A stretch of 64,000 bases of DNA from the NCBI RefSeq assembly GCF_009861525.1, contig NZ_WVHL01000005.1:1054001-1118000 (forward strand), read 5' to 3'. Of the stretch, positions 57,306 through 64,000 are shown piece by piece. Each line of letters starts with the position of its first letter. Position 1 is the first letter of the stretch. A program made the translations under genes and the position numbers. Below the pieces are notes generated by a model that did not search any database, was not told where the DNA came from, and saw only the letters and a program-made list of their open reading frames with translations. The DNA is from Pseudomonas sp. LD120. Lineage in GTDB: Bacteria > Pseudomonadota > Gammaproteobacteria > Pseudomonadales > Pseudomonadaceae.

Positions 57306-59000
57306 TTAGTGCACCAGCATGCCCGTGAACCAGTAGGCCTGCGCCAGGGTGATCAGGCCGACAATAGTGGCAAAGAACAGGCTGTGCTTGAGGGTGAAGC
57401 GGAACAGGTCCGATTCTTTGCCCACCAGGCCGGTGGCGGCGCAGGCCACGGCGATCGATTGTGGCGAGATCATCTTGCCGGTCACGCCACCGCTGGTGTT
57501 GGCCGCGACCAGCAGGGTGTCATTGACCCCGATCTGGTGCGCGGTGGTGGCCTGCAGCGAGCTGAACAGGGCATTGGACGAGGTATCGGAACCGGTGAGG
57601 AATACCCCGAGCCAGCCCAGGAACGGCGAGAAGAACGGGAACGCCGCGCCGGTGCCCGCCAGGACCAGAGCCATGGTCGAGGACATGCCCGAGTAGTTGG
57701 TGACGAAGGCGAACGCCAGGACCATGCCGATGGACAGAATCGGCCAGCGCAGCTCGTAGAAGGTCTCTTTTAAAGTGGTCAGACCAGTTTTAACGTTGAT
57801 CTTCAGCACCAGCATAGAGATCAGCGCGGAGAAGAAAATCGCCGTGCCGGTGGCGGAGATCGGGTCGAGTTTGAACACCGCCGGGATGGCGGTTGGCGTG
57901 GCAACGATCGGCGCCACCTTGATCACCAGCTGATCCAGGTGCGGGATGGCGAAGTTGAACACCCAGCCGTACATCGAGCCGCCGGCGGCGAACATCGCCT
58001 TGAAGGGCTTGAGGGTCCAGACGGTCACCAGCACGGTGAGGATCAGGAACGGCGACCATGCCTTGAAGATCTGTCCCAGGCTGTAGGGCGAAGCGACGGT
58101 GTTGCGTGGCTGACCGAAGCCGCCGACGCTGGCGATGACGGCCGCGTTGGAGGTGGCACCGGCGATCTGCGCACCGGCGGTGCGCTTGGGCTGCCAGACT
58201 TTCAGGAACAGGGTCAGGGAGACCAGGCTGGCCAGGGCCGAGGTGATGTCCGGCAGTTCCGGGCCGATGAAGTTCGAGGTGAAGTACTGGGTCACGGCAA
58301 AGCTCAGGCCGGCCACCAGCGCGGCGGGCCAGGTCTCTTTGACGCCGCGCAGGCCGTCCATCATGAACACCAGCCAGAACGGCACGAACAGCGACAGTAA
58401 TGGCAACTGGCGGCCGGCCATGGCGCCGATCTTGAAGGCGTCGATGCCGGTCACTTGGCCGGCGACGATGATCGGGATCCCCAGGGCGCCGAAGGCCACG
58501 GGCGCAGTGTTGGCGATCAGGCACAGTCCGGCGGCGTACAGCGGGTTGAAGCCCAGGCCCACCAGCAGTGCGGCGGTGATCGCCACCGGTGCGCCAAAAC
58601 CTGCCGCACCTTCGAGGAAGGCGCCGAAGCAGAAACCGATCAGCAGCACCTGCAGGCGCTGGTCGTCGGTGATCGACAGTACTGAGCTGCGAATGATTTC
58701 GAACTGGCCGCTTTTCACCGTCAGTTTGTAGAGGAACACGGCGGCGACGATGATCCAGGCGATGGGCCACAGACCGTAGGCAAATCCATAGCCAGCGGCA
58801 GCGAAAGCCATGTCGGCGGGCATCTTGAAGGCGAAGATCGCCACCAGGATCGACAAGGCCAGGGTGATACTCCCGGCGACGTGTCCTTTGAGACGGAACA
58901 CGGCCAGAGCCAGGAAGAAGAACACGATCGGGATAACGGCGGCGAGGGCGGACAGGCCGAGGCTGCCAAGCGGGCTATAGAGCTGTTGCCAGGTTTGCAT
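57306..59000 (-). CDS. lldP: L-lactate permease LldP
   Basis: A 564-aa LctP-family lactate/H+ symporter with 12-14 helices. Family landmarks: WQQLYSPLGSLGLSALAAVIPI at the N-terminus, FGAFLEGAAGFGAPVAITAALLVGLGFNP, and the C-terminal LTGSDTSSNALFSSLQATTAHQIG and NTSGGVTGKMISPQSIAVA. First gene of the lactate operon, divergent from lldR, with the palindromic LldR site in between. Confidence 0.95.
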   Translation of the reverse strand: MQTWQQLYSPLGSLGLSALAAVIPIVFFFLALAVFRLKGHVAGSITLALSILVAIFAFKMPADMAFAAAGYGFAYGLWPIAWIIVAAVFLYKLTVKSGQFEIIRSSVLSITDDQRLQVLLIGFCFGAFLEGAAGFGAPVAITAALLVGLGFNPLYAAGLCLIANTAPVAFGALGIPIIVAGQVTGIDAFKIGAMAGRQLPLLSLFVPFWLVFMMDGLRGVKETWPAALVAGLSFAVTQYFTSNFIGPELPDITSALASLVSLTLFLKVWQPKRTAGAQIAGATSNAAVIASVGGFGQPRNTVASPYSLGQIFKAWSPFLILTVLVTVWTLKPFKAMFAAGGSMYGWVFNFAIPHLDQLVIKVAPIVATPTAIPAVFKLDPISATGTAIFFSALISMLVLKINVKTGLTTLKETFYELRWPILSIGMVLAFAFVTNYSGMSSTMALVLAGTGAAFPFFSPFLGWLGVFLTGSDTSSNALFSSLQATTAHQIGVNDTLLVAANTSGGVTGKMISPQSIAVACAATGLVGKESDLFRFTLKHSLFFATIVGLITLAQAYWFTGMLVH

Positions 59001-59051
59001 AATGGGGTGGCCCCTAATTGTTGTTGGTCAGGCACTGCTAGCGTCTTGGTT

Positions 59052-59068
59052 AATTGGTAAGACCAATT
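59052..59068. promoter_or_regulatory. LldR operator
   Basis: AATTGGTAAGACCAATT is a perfect 7-bp dyad with a 3-bp centre, matching the known LldR-type ATTGGTnnnACCAAT site. It lies 52 bp upstream of the lldP start in the lldP-lldR intergenic region. Confidence 0.8.
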
Positions 59069-59261
59069 TACAATCGCTGTTGGCTAGGGTAAAAGCCTTG
59101 TGCTCGGTGTGTCAATTTGCCGCCCTAAAACTTTTGTCGAATGCGCTATGGCGCGGTCATCTGATCGGTGCAAATGGGCGCGTTCTGCCAGGTGTTGGCA
59201 CGCCTTGAATAGGCCAGAATAGAGCCCCCCGGCGAAGGGTCGGGAGGGTGGAGAGTGAGTT

Positions 59262-60029
59262 ATGGGGTTTAATCAGATACGCCAGCGCCGTTTGTCCGAC
59301 GATATTGTCGAGCGCCTGGAAGGGATGATTCTCGAAGGCACCTTGAAGGCCGGTGAGCGTCTGCCGGCCGAGCGCGCCTTGGCCGAGCAGTTCGGTGTCT
59401 CCCGTCCTTCACTGCGCGAGGCAATCCAGAAACTGACGGCCAAGGGTTTGCTGATCAGTCGTCAGGGCGGCGGCAATTACGTGGTGGAATCCCTGGGCTC
59501 GACCTTCAGCGATCCTCTGCTGCATCTGTTGGAAAACAACACGGATGCCCAGCGCGATCTGCTGGAGTTCCGCCATACCCTGGAAGCGTCTTGCGCTTAT
59601 TACGCGGCGTTGCGGGCGACGGCGGTGGATCGTGAGCGGCTGACTCAAGCCTTTGAGGAGCTGCAGGATTGTTATTCCCGCTCCGACGATGTCAGTCGCA
59701 TCGAGGAGGGCGCGGCGGATGCCAAGTTCCACCTGGCAATTGCCGAGGCCAGCCATAACGCGGTGTTGCTGCATACCATTCGCGGTCTGTTCGACCTGCT
59801 CAAGCGCAACGTGGTGACCAACATCGGCGGCATGTACAAGCAGCGCACGGAAACCCGTGACATGTTGATCAGTCAGCATCGAGATCTGTACTTGGCGATT
59901 ATTGAAGGGCGTGCGGAAGAGGCGCGGGAAGTTTCCAGCCGGCACATTCTCTATGTGCAAGAGGTGCTTGAAGAAGTACGCCAGGAAGTGCAGCGAGTGG
60001 CCCGGGCCGAGCGGCGCAAGGGCATGTAA
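59262..60029 (+). CDS. lldR: GntR/FadR-family lactate regulator LldR
   Basis: A 255-aa protein with an N-terminal winged HTH (LSDDIVERLEGMILEGTLKAGERLPAERALAEQFGVSRPSLREAIQKLTAKGLL) and a C-terminal all-helical FCD effector domain carrying the metal-binding Asp/His pattern (LEFRHTLEASCAYYA, DAKFHLAIAEASHNAVLLH, MLISQHRDLYLAI). It represses the lactate genes until L- or D-lactate binds. Confidence 0.93.
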   Translation: MGFNQIRQRRLSDDIVERLEGMILEGTLKAGERLPAERALAEQFGVSRPSLREAIQKLTAKGLLISRQGGGNYVVESLGSTFSDPLLHLLENNTDAQRDLLEFRHTLEASCAYYAALRATAVDRERLTQAFEELQDCYSRSDDVSRIEEGAADAKFHLAIAEASHNAVLLHTIRGLFDLLKRNVVTNIGGMYKQRTETRDMLISQHRDLYLAIIEGRAEEAREVSSRHILYVQEVLEEVRQEVQRVARAERRKGM

Positions 60030-60036
60030 TGCAAAT

Positions 60037-60087
60037 CGCCGGCAAGCAGGCTCCTACCAGGGTGTTGTAGGAGCCTGCTTGCCGGCG
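60037..60087. repeat. REP palindrome between lldR and smpB
   Basis: Two perfect 21-nt arms (60037-60057 and 60067-60087; GGCAAGCAGGCTCCTAC is contained in the first) around a 9-nt loop. It lies between convergent genes and may double as a terminator. Confidence 0.85.
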
Positions 60088-60110
60088 AGAGCGACCTCAA
60101 GGCAGGAAGA

Positions 60111-60593
60111 TCAGTCTTCCTTGCCCTTGGTCCGCACCGCACGCTGCAGTTCGCGATCGGAGTCGCGCTCGCGTTCAGTGTGACGCTTGTCGTATTCCTT
60201 CTTGCCCTTGCCCAGTGCGATTTCACACTTGACCAGGTGCTTGCTCCAGTAGAGCGAAAGGCACACGCAGGCGTAACCCTTCTGCTGCACGGCGGCAAAC
60301 AGCTTTTCCAGCTCACGCTGGTTGAGCAGCAGTTTGCGCGAGCGCGTCGGGTCGGCAATGACATGGGTACTTGCAGTGGTCAGCGGGGTGAAATGGCTGC
60401 CGAACAGCCAGGCCTCGCCATCCTTGAGCAGTACGTAACTGTCCACCAGTTGCGCTTTGCCCGCCCGCAGACTCTTTACTTCCCAGCCGGCCAGGACCAG
60501 TCCAGCCTCGAACCGATGTTCGATGAAGTAATCGTGACGCGCCTTTTTATTTTGCGCGATGGTCCCTGTTGGGTGCTTCTTCTGTTTAGCCAT
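60111..60593 (-). CDS. smpB: SsrA-binding protein SmpB
   Basis: A 160-aa partner of tmRNA that recruits it to stalled ribosomes. Conserved blocks: TIAQNKKARHDYFIEHRFEAGLVLAGWEVKSLRAG, LLLNQRELEKLFAAVQQKGY, WSKHLVKCEIALGKGKKEYDKR and a basic C-terminal tail. The start is ATG 60593. It is divergent from the NSS transporter gene. Confidence 0.97.
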   Translation of the reverse strand: MAKQKKHPTGTIAQNKKARHDYFIEHRFEAGLVLAGWEVKSLRAGKAQLVDSYVLLKDGEAWLFGSHFTPLTTASTHVIADPTRSRKLLLNQRELEKLFAAVQQKGYACVCLSLYWSKHLVKCEIALGKGKKEYDKRHTERERDSDRELQRAVRTKGKED

Positions 60594-60709
60594 AGGGGCG
60601 GCATTATAGGGAGTTGCGCGCGCGTCGGCTACGGTGACGCAGCGTGCTTGAGCAGGTTGATTGAATCCCGGACAATGCGGCCTCTTTTTTTCGGTTGGGC
60701 GCGTTAACG

Positions 60710-62113
60710 ATGTCGACAGACAGGGTCTCTGTCCACGGCGGCTGGGCAAGCCGCTGGGTCTTTATACTCGCTGCAACTGGTTCGGCCGTGGGCCTGGGGA
60801 GCATCTGGAAATTCCCCTACATGGTCGGCGTCTATGGCGGTGGTGCCTTTGTCCTGGTGTTTCTGGCGTGTATCGCACTGATCGGCTTGCCGGTGATGCT
60901 CGCCGAGACCTTGATCGGCCGCCGTGCGCGGCAAAGCCCGGCGAATGCCTTGAAGGCGCTGGCCCTGGAGGCCGGGCATTCGGCCAAGTGGTCCTGGGGT
61001 GCCTTTGCCGGAATGATCACGGCGTTATTGATCCTTTCCTTTTATAGCGTGGTGGGTGGCTGGTCCCTGGACTACATCATCGATATGGGGCGGGGGGATT
61101 TCCAAGGGGTGACGGCGGACCAGGTCGGTGCGTATTTTTCCGCGGTGACGGCCGATCCTTGGCGCCTGACGTTGTGGCACACACTGTTCATGCTGTTGTC
61201 GGCGCTGGTGATTGCCAAGGGGGTGGTCGCCGGGCTTGAGCGCAGCCTGAGGATCATGATGCCGTTGCTGTTCGTGATGTTGCTGGTGCTACTGGGATAC
61301 AGCATGACCACCGGGCACTTCATGCAAGGCCTGCACTTCATGTTCGATTTCAGCCTGGATCGTTTGCTGGACGGTCTGCTGCCGGCCATGGGGCATGCGT
61401 TCTTTTCCCTCAGTGTGGGGGTTGGTTCGATCATGGTCTACGGCGCTTACATGCCCAAACACTCGTCTTTGGCCGGTACCGTGATGGGCGTCGCGTTGCT
61501 GGATACCTTTGTGTCTTTGGTGGCGGGCATGGCGCTGTTTCCCATCGTATTTGCCGCAGGCTTGAACCCCAGCGAGGGCCCCGGGTTGATGTTTATCAGC
61601 CTGCCGTTTGCCTTTGGTAATGTGGCGTTCGGCCAGCTTATGGGCGTAGTGTTCTTTGTTCTGGTGGCGATTGCTGCCTGGAGCTCGGCTATTTCCTTGT
61701 TGGAGCCGATGGTGGCTTATCTGGTGGAGAGGACTAAAATCCGCCGCGGCTGGGTGACGTTCTGGCTGGCGTTCAGTTGCTGGTTCGTGGGTTTGGGAAC
61801 GGTGTTTTCCTTCAATGTCTGGCAGCAGGCGAAATTTTTTGTGAACGAAGGCGATGCTTTTCATCTTTACCGCTGGGGTGCGGCTGGCGGTCTGGATTTT
61901 TTTGGCGTGATCGACTTTTTCACTTCGCGAATCATGTTGCCGCTTGGCGGTTTGTGCTTCGTGGTGTTTGCAGGTTGGGTGATGGGCCGTGAGGCTGTTC
62001 GTGATGAGTTGTCGTTGCGCAGTCCGTTGTTGTTCACCCTGGCCTTGTTTTTGATGCGCTATGTGGCGCCCGTCGGCATTCTTGTGGTGTTTGCCGCCCA
62101 GTTGTGGAAATGA
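60710..62113 (+). CDS. NSS-family sodium-dependent transporter
   Basis: A 467-aa member of the neurotransmitter:sodium symporter family (LeuT type). Helix 1 reads WASRWVFILAATGSAVGLGSIWKFPYMVGVYGGGAFVLVF, which includes the unwound substrate/Na+ site. Later helices include FSLSVGVGSIMVYGAYMPK and LVAIAAWSSAISLLEPMVAY. Probably amino-acid uptake. ATG 60710 is used rather than an upstream TTG. Confidence 0.93.
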   Translation: MSTDRVSVHGGWASRWVFILAATGSAVGLGSIWKFPYMVGVYGGGAFVLVFLACIALIGLPVMLAETLIGRRARQSPANALKALALEAGHSAKWSWGAFAGMITALLILSFYSVVGGWSLDYIIDMGRGDFQGVTADQVGAYFSAVTADPWRLTLWHTLFMLLSALVIAKGVVAGLERSLRIMMPLLFVMLLVLLGYSMTTGHFMQGLHFMFDFSLDRLLDGLLPAMGHAFFSLSVGVGSIMVYGAYMPKHSSLAGTVMGVALLDTFVSLVAGMALFPIVFAAGLNPSEGPGLMFISLPFAFGNVAFGQLMGVVFFVLVAIAAWSSAISLLEPMVAYLVERTKIRRGWVTFWLAFSCWFVGLGTVFSFNVWQQAKFFVNEGDAFHLYRWGAAGGLDFFGVIDFFTSRIMLPLGGLCFVVFAGWVMGREAVRDELSLRSPLLFTLALFLMRYVAPVGILVVFAAQLWK

Positions 62114-62120
62114 AGCTCAC

Positions 62121-62555
62121 ATGACGACCCATATTCAACGTTCGGCCCTTCTGCCCTATCCGGCGCAGTTCCTTTATGACTTGGTCAATGATGTGGCCCG
62201 CTATCCGGAGTTTCTTCCTTGGTGTGCTAGTGCTGATGTGCTGGAGAGCAGTGAGGAGCGGATGCGCGCCAGTCTGGCGGTGGCCAAGGGGGGCATGAGC
62301 CAGCGTTTCGTGACTTGTAATGCCTTGGTGCCGGGACAGTCGATCGAGATGAACCTGGAAGAAGGGCCGTTCAATCAGTTGCACGGTGTGTGGGTATTCA
62401 AGCCCTTGGGGGAGAAGGCCTGCAAGATCAGTCTTGATCTGTCTTTCGATTACGCTGGGCCTCTGGTGCGAGCGACCCTCGGGCCGTTGTTCAATCAGGC
62501 AGCCAATACGTTGGTGGATGCTTTCTGTCAGCGGGCCAAGCAACTGCATGGCTGA
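62121..62555 (+). CDS. ratA: RatA-type SRPBCC (coenzyme Q-binding COQ10 family) protein
   Basis: A 144-aa START-like protein: THIQRSALLPYPAQFLYDLVNDVARYPEFLPWCASADVLES, FNQLHGVWVFKPL and LDLSFDYAGPLVRATLGPLFNQAANTLVDAFCQRA. Known as RatA/PasT; roles in ribosome association or quinone handling have both been proposed for homologues. The start is ATG 62121. The end overlaps the rnfH start by 8 nt. Confidence 0.93.
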   Translation: MTTHIQRSALLPYPAQFLYDLVNDVARYPEFLPWCASADVLESSEERMRASLAVAKGGMSQRFVTCNALVPGQSIEMNLEEGPFNQLHGVWVFKPLGEKACKISLDLSFDYAGPLVRATLGPLFNQAANTLVDAFCQRAKQLHG

Positions 62556-62862
62556 GTCGCTGATTGCAATCGAGGTGGTTTACGCTGCTGCCGACCGGCA
62601 GTTGCTGCTTGCGATTGATGTTCCTCAGGGCGTGACTCTGCGTGCGGCACTGCGGGCGTCTTCTATCGCTGAGCAGTTTCCGGAGTTGGATTTGATGAGC
62701 TGTCCGGTAGGGATCTTCGGCAAGCAGATTGCTGATCCTGAGCGACACTTGATGCAGGCAGGGGATCGCATTGAGATCTATCGTCCGCTGCTGGCTGACC
62801 CAAAAGAGGTTCGACGCCTGCGAGCGTTAAAGGCGGCCGAGGCGCGCAAACGCGAGCAGTGA
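62548..62862 (+). CDS. rnfH: RnfH family ubiquitin-like protein
   Basis: A 104-aa beta-grasp protein: IAIEVVYAAADRQLLLAIDVPQGVTLRAALRAS, MSCPVGIFGKQI and DRIEIYRPLLADPKEVRRLRA, the YRPL-x-x-DPK signature of RnfH. Translationally coupled to ratA, as in many gammaproteobacteria. Confidence 0.93.
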   Translation: MAESLIAIEVVYAAADRQLLLAIDVPQGVTLRAALRASSIAEQFPELDLMSCPVGIFGKQIADPERHLMQAGDRIEIYRPLLADPKEVRRLRALKAAEARKREQ

Positions 62863-62877
62863 ATGTTGTTTGCAGGC

Positions 62878-62910
62878 AATAAAAAGCCCGGGAATTCCCG
62901 GGCTTTATTG
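62878..62910. terminator. Bidirectional terminator between rnfH and bamE
   Basis: Stem AAAGCCCGGGAA / TTCCCGGGCTTT with A- and T-rich flanks, between convergent genes. Confidence 0.92.
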
Positions 62911-62920
62911 TATCGGCTTA

Positions 62921-63448
62921 TTATTCCGGCGAAATATCCAGCGGTTCAGGCGTGGGGACCGGAACGGCTTTCACGTTGTCCACATCTCGCTGAATCTGAT
63001 CAAGCAGCGAACCAGGTTTGGCTGGCTTCTCGGCTTTTGGTTTTTCGACGTTCTCGGACGGCGCGGTCATTGTGGTGTCGCTGTCCTTGCCCAGCAGGGC
63101 TTCGTCGCGGCTCACGCCTGGCATGAAGTCGCCGGACAGGCTGACCAATTGGTCGTTGCCATTGAAAATCACGCTAACGCGTTCCTGTTGGCGTACGCCA
63201 CCACCAGGTTGCAGGCTGTAGAGATAATCCCAGCGATCGGCATGGAACGTGTCGGTCAACAGAGGGTTGCCCATGATAAACCTTACTTGTCGTCGGGTCA
63301 TTCCCGGACGCAACTGGTCTATCATGTCCTGCGTGACGACATTGCCCTGCTGGATGTCGATTTTGTAAACCCCGGGGAATGAACAACCGGCGAGTGCGAG
63401 CAGTCCCACGAAGGTGAAACTGGTTAGCAAGAGCTTGGTGTTTTGCAT
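62921..63448 (-). CDS. bamE: Outer-membrane assembly lipoprotein BamE (SmpA/OmlA)
   Basis: A 175-aa lipoprotein with signal peptide and lipobox LAGC (Cys about residue 22). It has the conserved BamE core GVYKIDIQQGNVVTQDMIDQLRPGMTRRQVRFIMGNPLL and RWDYLYSLQPGG. The C-terminal extension rich in Pro/Lys/Glu is typical of Pseudomonas OmlA. Part of the BAM complex. Divergent from fur, the usual pseudomonad arrangement. Confidence 0.95.
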   Translation of the reverse strand: MQNTKLLLTSFTFVGLLALAGCSFPGVYKIDIQQGNVVTQDMIDQLRPGMTRRQVRFIMGNPLLTDTFHADRWDYLYSLQPGGGVRQQERVSVIFNGNDQLVSLSGDFMPGVSRDEALLGKDSDTTMTAPSENVEKPKAEKPAKPGSLLDQIQRDVDNVKAVPVPTPEPLDISPE

Positions 63449-63546
63449 CGGTGGGCGACTTCCACTATCTTGGCTGGGACAACGTAAACCCCGATCATAC
63501 CCGCATTAAGAGAAGCTGCGAAGCAGCATCGGCGAGAAAGCTGACC

Positions 63547-63951
63547 ATGGTTGAAAATAGCGAACTACGTAAAGCCGGCCTTAAAGTGACTCTGCCACGG
63601 GTCAAAATTCTACAAATGCTCGACTCCACAGAGCAGCGGCACATGAGCGCCGAGGATGTCTACAAGGCGCTGATGGAAGCTGGTGAGGATGTAGGTCTGG
63701 CCACGGTTTACCGTGTACTGACTCAATTCGAAGCAGCCGGATTGGTGGTACGCCATAACTTTGATGGCGGTCACGCGGTCTTCGAACTGGCAGATGGCGG
63801 TCACCACGACCACATGGTCAACGTGGAGTCTGGCGAAGTGATCGAGTTCTTCGACGAAGAAATCGAAAAGCTTCAGAAGGCGATTGTCGAAAAGCACGGT
63901 TTCGAGTTGGTGGATCACAATCTTGTGCTGTACGTGCGCAAGAAGAAGTAA
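63547..63951 (+). CDS. fur: Ferric uptake regulator Fur
   Basis: A 134-aa Fe(II)-dependent repressor: SELRKAGLKVTLPRVKILQMLDST, the HTH AEDVYKALMEAGEDVGLATVYRVLTQFEAAGLV, metal-site histidines in GGHHDHMV (86-89), and the C-terminal GFELVDHNLVLYVRKKK. It contains no cysteine at all, so it lacks the CxxC structural zinc site of enterobacterial Fur. The start is ATG 63547; the upstream open frame has no coding character. Confidence 0.96.
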   Translation: MVENSELRKAGLKVTLPRVKILQMLDSTEQRHMSAEDVYKALMEAGEDVGLATVYRVLTQFEAAGLVVRHNFDGGHAVFELADGGHHDHMVNVESGEVIEFFDEEIEKLQKAIVEKHGFELVDHNLVLYVRKKK

Positions 63952-64000
63952 GCCTCTCACGCGACTTTCATTGTCGTGAAACGATCGAAGGCGACCTTAG

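Overview
The window comes from a high-GC fluorescent-type Pseudomonas chromosome. Evidence for this is the lldR-lldPEFG-dld lactate locus, the smpB / ratA-rnfH / bamE-fur gene order, a tmRNA whose encoded tag reads ANDETYGDYALAA, several Pseudomonas-type REP/REPIN palindromes, and proteins that read as pseudomonad throughout. It opens inside a gamma-glutamyltransferase gene and closes just after fur.

Layout. 1-7 kb: ggt (3' part), a SulP transporter, then a GntP-family permease, RpiR regulator and N-acyl-D-amino-acid deacylase set, and a VOC protein. 7-12.4 kb: an AraC regulator, a DUF6124-type small protein with an elaborate leader, a McpS-like chemoreceptor and a membrane histidine phosphatase. 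12.4-16.1 kb: a compact phage-flavoured module (two DUF2589 proteins, a Mor-like activator, a pesticin/T4-type lysozyme, a secreted protein and a QExxH protease-like protein). 16-24.6 kb: two ArnT-type glycosyltransferases, tandem paralogous membrane proteins (one frameshifted), an AraC/EamA divergent pair and a GNAT protein. 24.6-32.5 kb: a tightly packed operon (RidA, DUF3726, an unrecognised 564-aa protein, BCCT transporter, M19-like protein, aldehyde dehydrogenase) with a divergent LysR gene. It looks like a catabolic pathway for a quaternary-amine-type compound that I cannot name. 32.6-36.4 kb: a second DUF6124 gene with the same leader, then a small SDR/phosphatase/SnoaL group under a LysR regulator.

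36.6-50.4 kb is an integrative mobilisable element inserted into the 3' end of ssrA (tmRNA), bounded by an 18-bp direct repeat. It carries a tyrosine recombinase, a decayed excisionase-like gene, a membrane protein that resembles phage-defence effectors, a gpA-type HUH replication protein, an intergenic inverted-repeat element, a candidate oriT with mobC and relaxase genes, several orphan genes, and a complete IS66-family element. The IS interrupts a helicase gene and lacks a target duplication. Much of the island is visibly more AT-rich than its surroundings.

50.4-64 kb returns to the core genome: ssrA, a small secreted protein, the L-/D-lactate utilisation locus with an LldR operator palindrome, smpB, an NSS transporter, ratA-rnfH, bamE and fur. 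Both trans-translation partners (ssrA and smpB) lie within 10 kb of each other.

The most unusual signal is the pair of leaders upstream of the two DUF6124 genes (about 8.52-8.73 kb and 32.98-33.21 kb). Each carries a repeat / complementary repeat / repeat triad of 7 nt at nearly the same spacing. Between the copies, two positions change in all three elements with compensating bases. This is what a switching or pseudoknotted RNA (or a structured mobile unit) would show.
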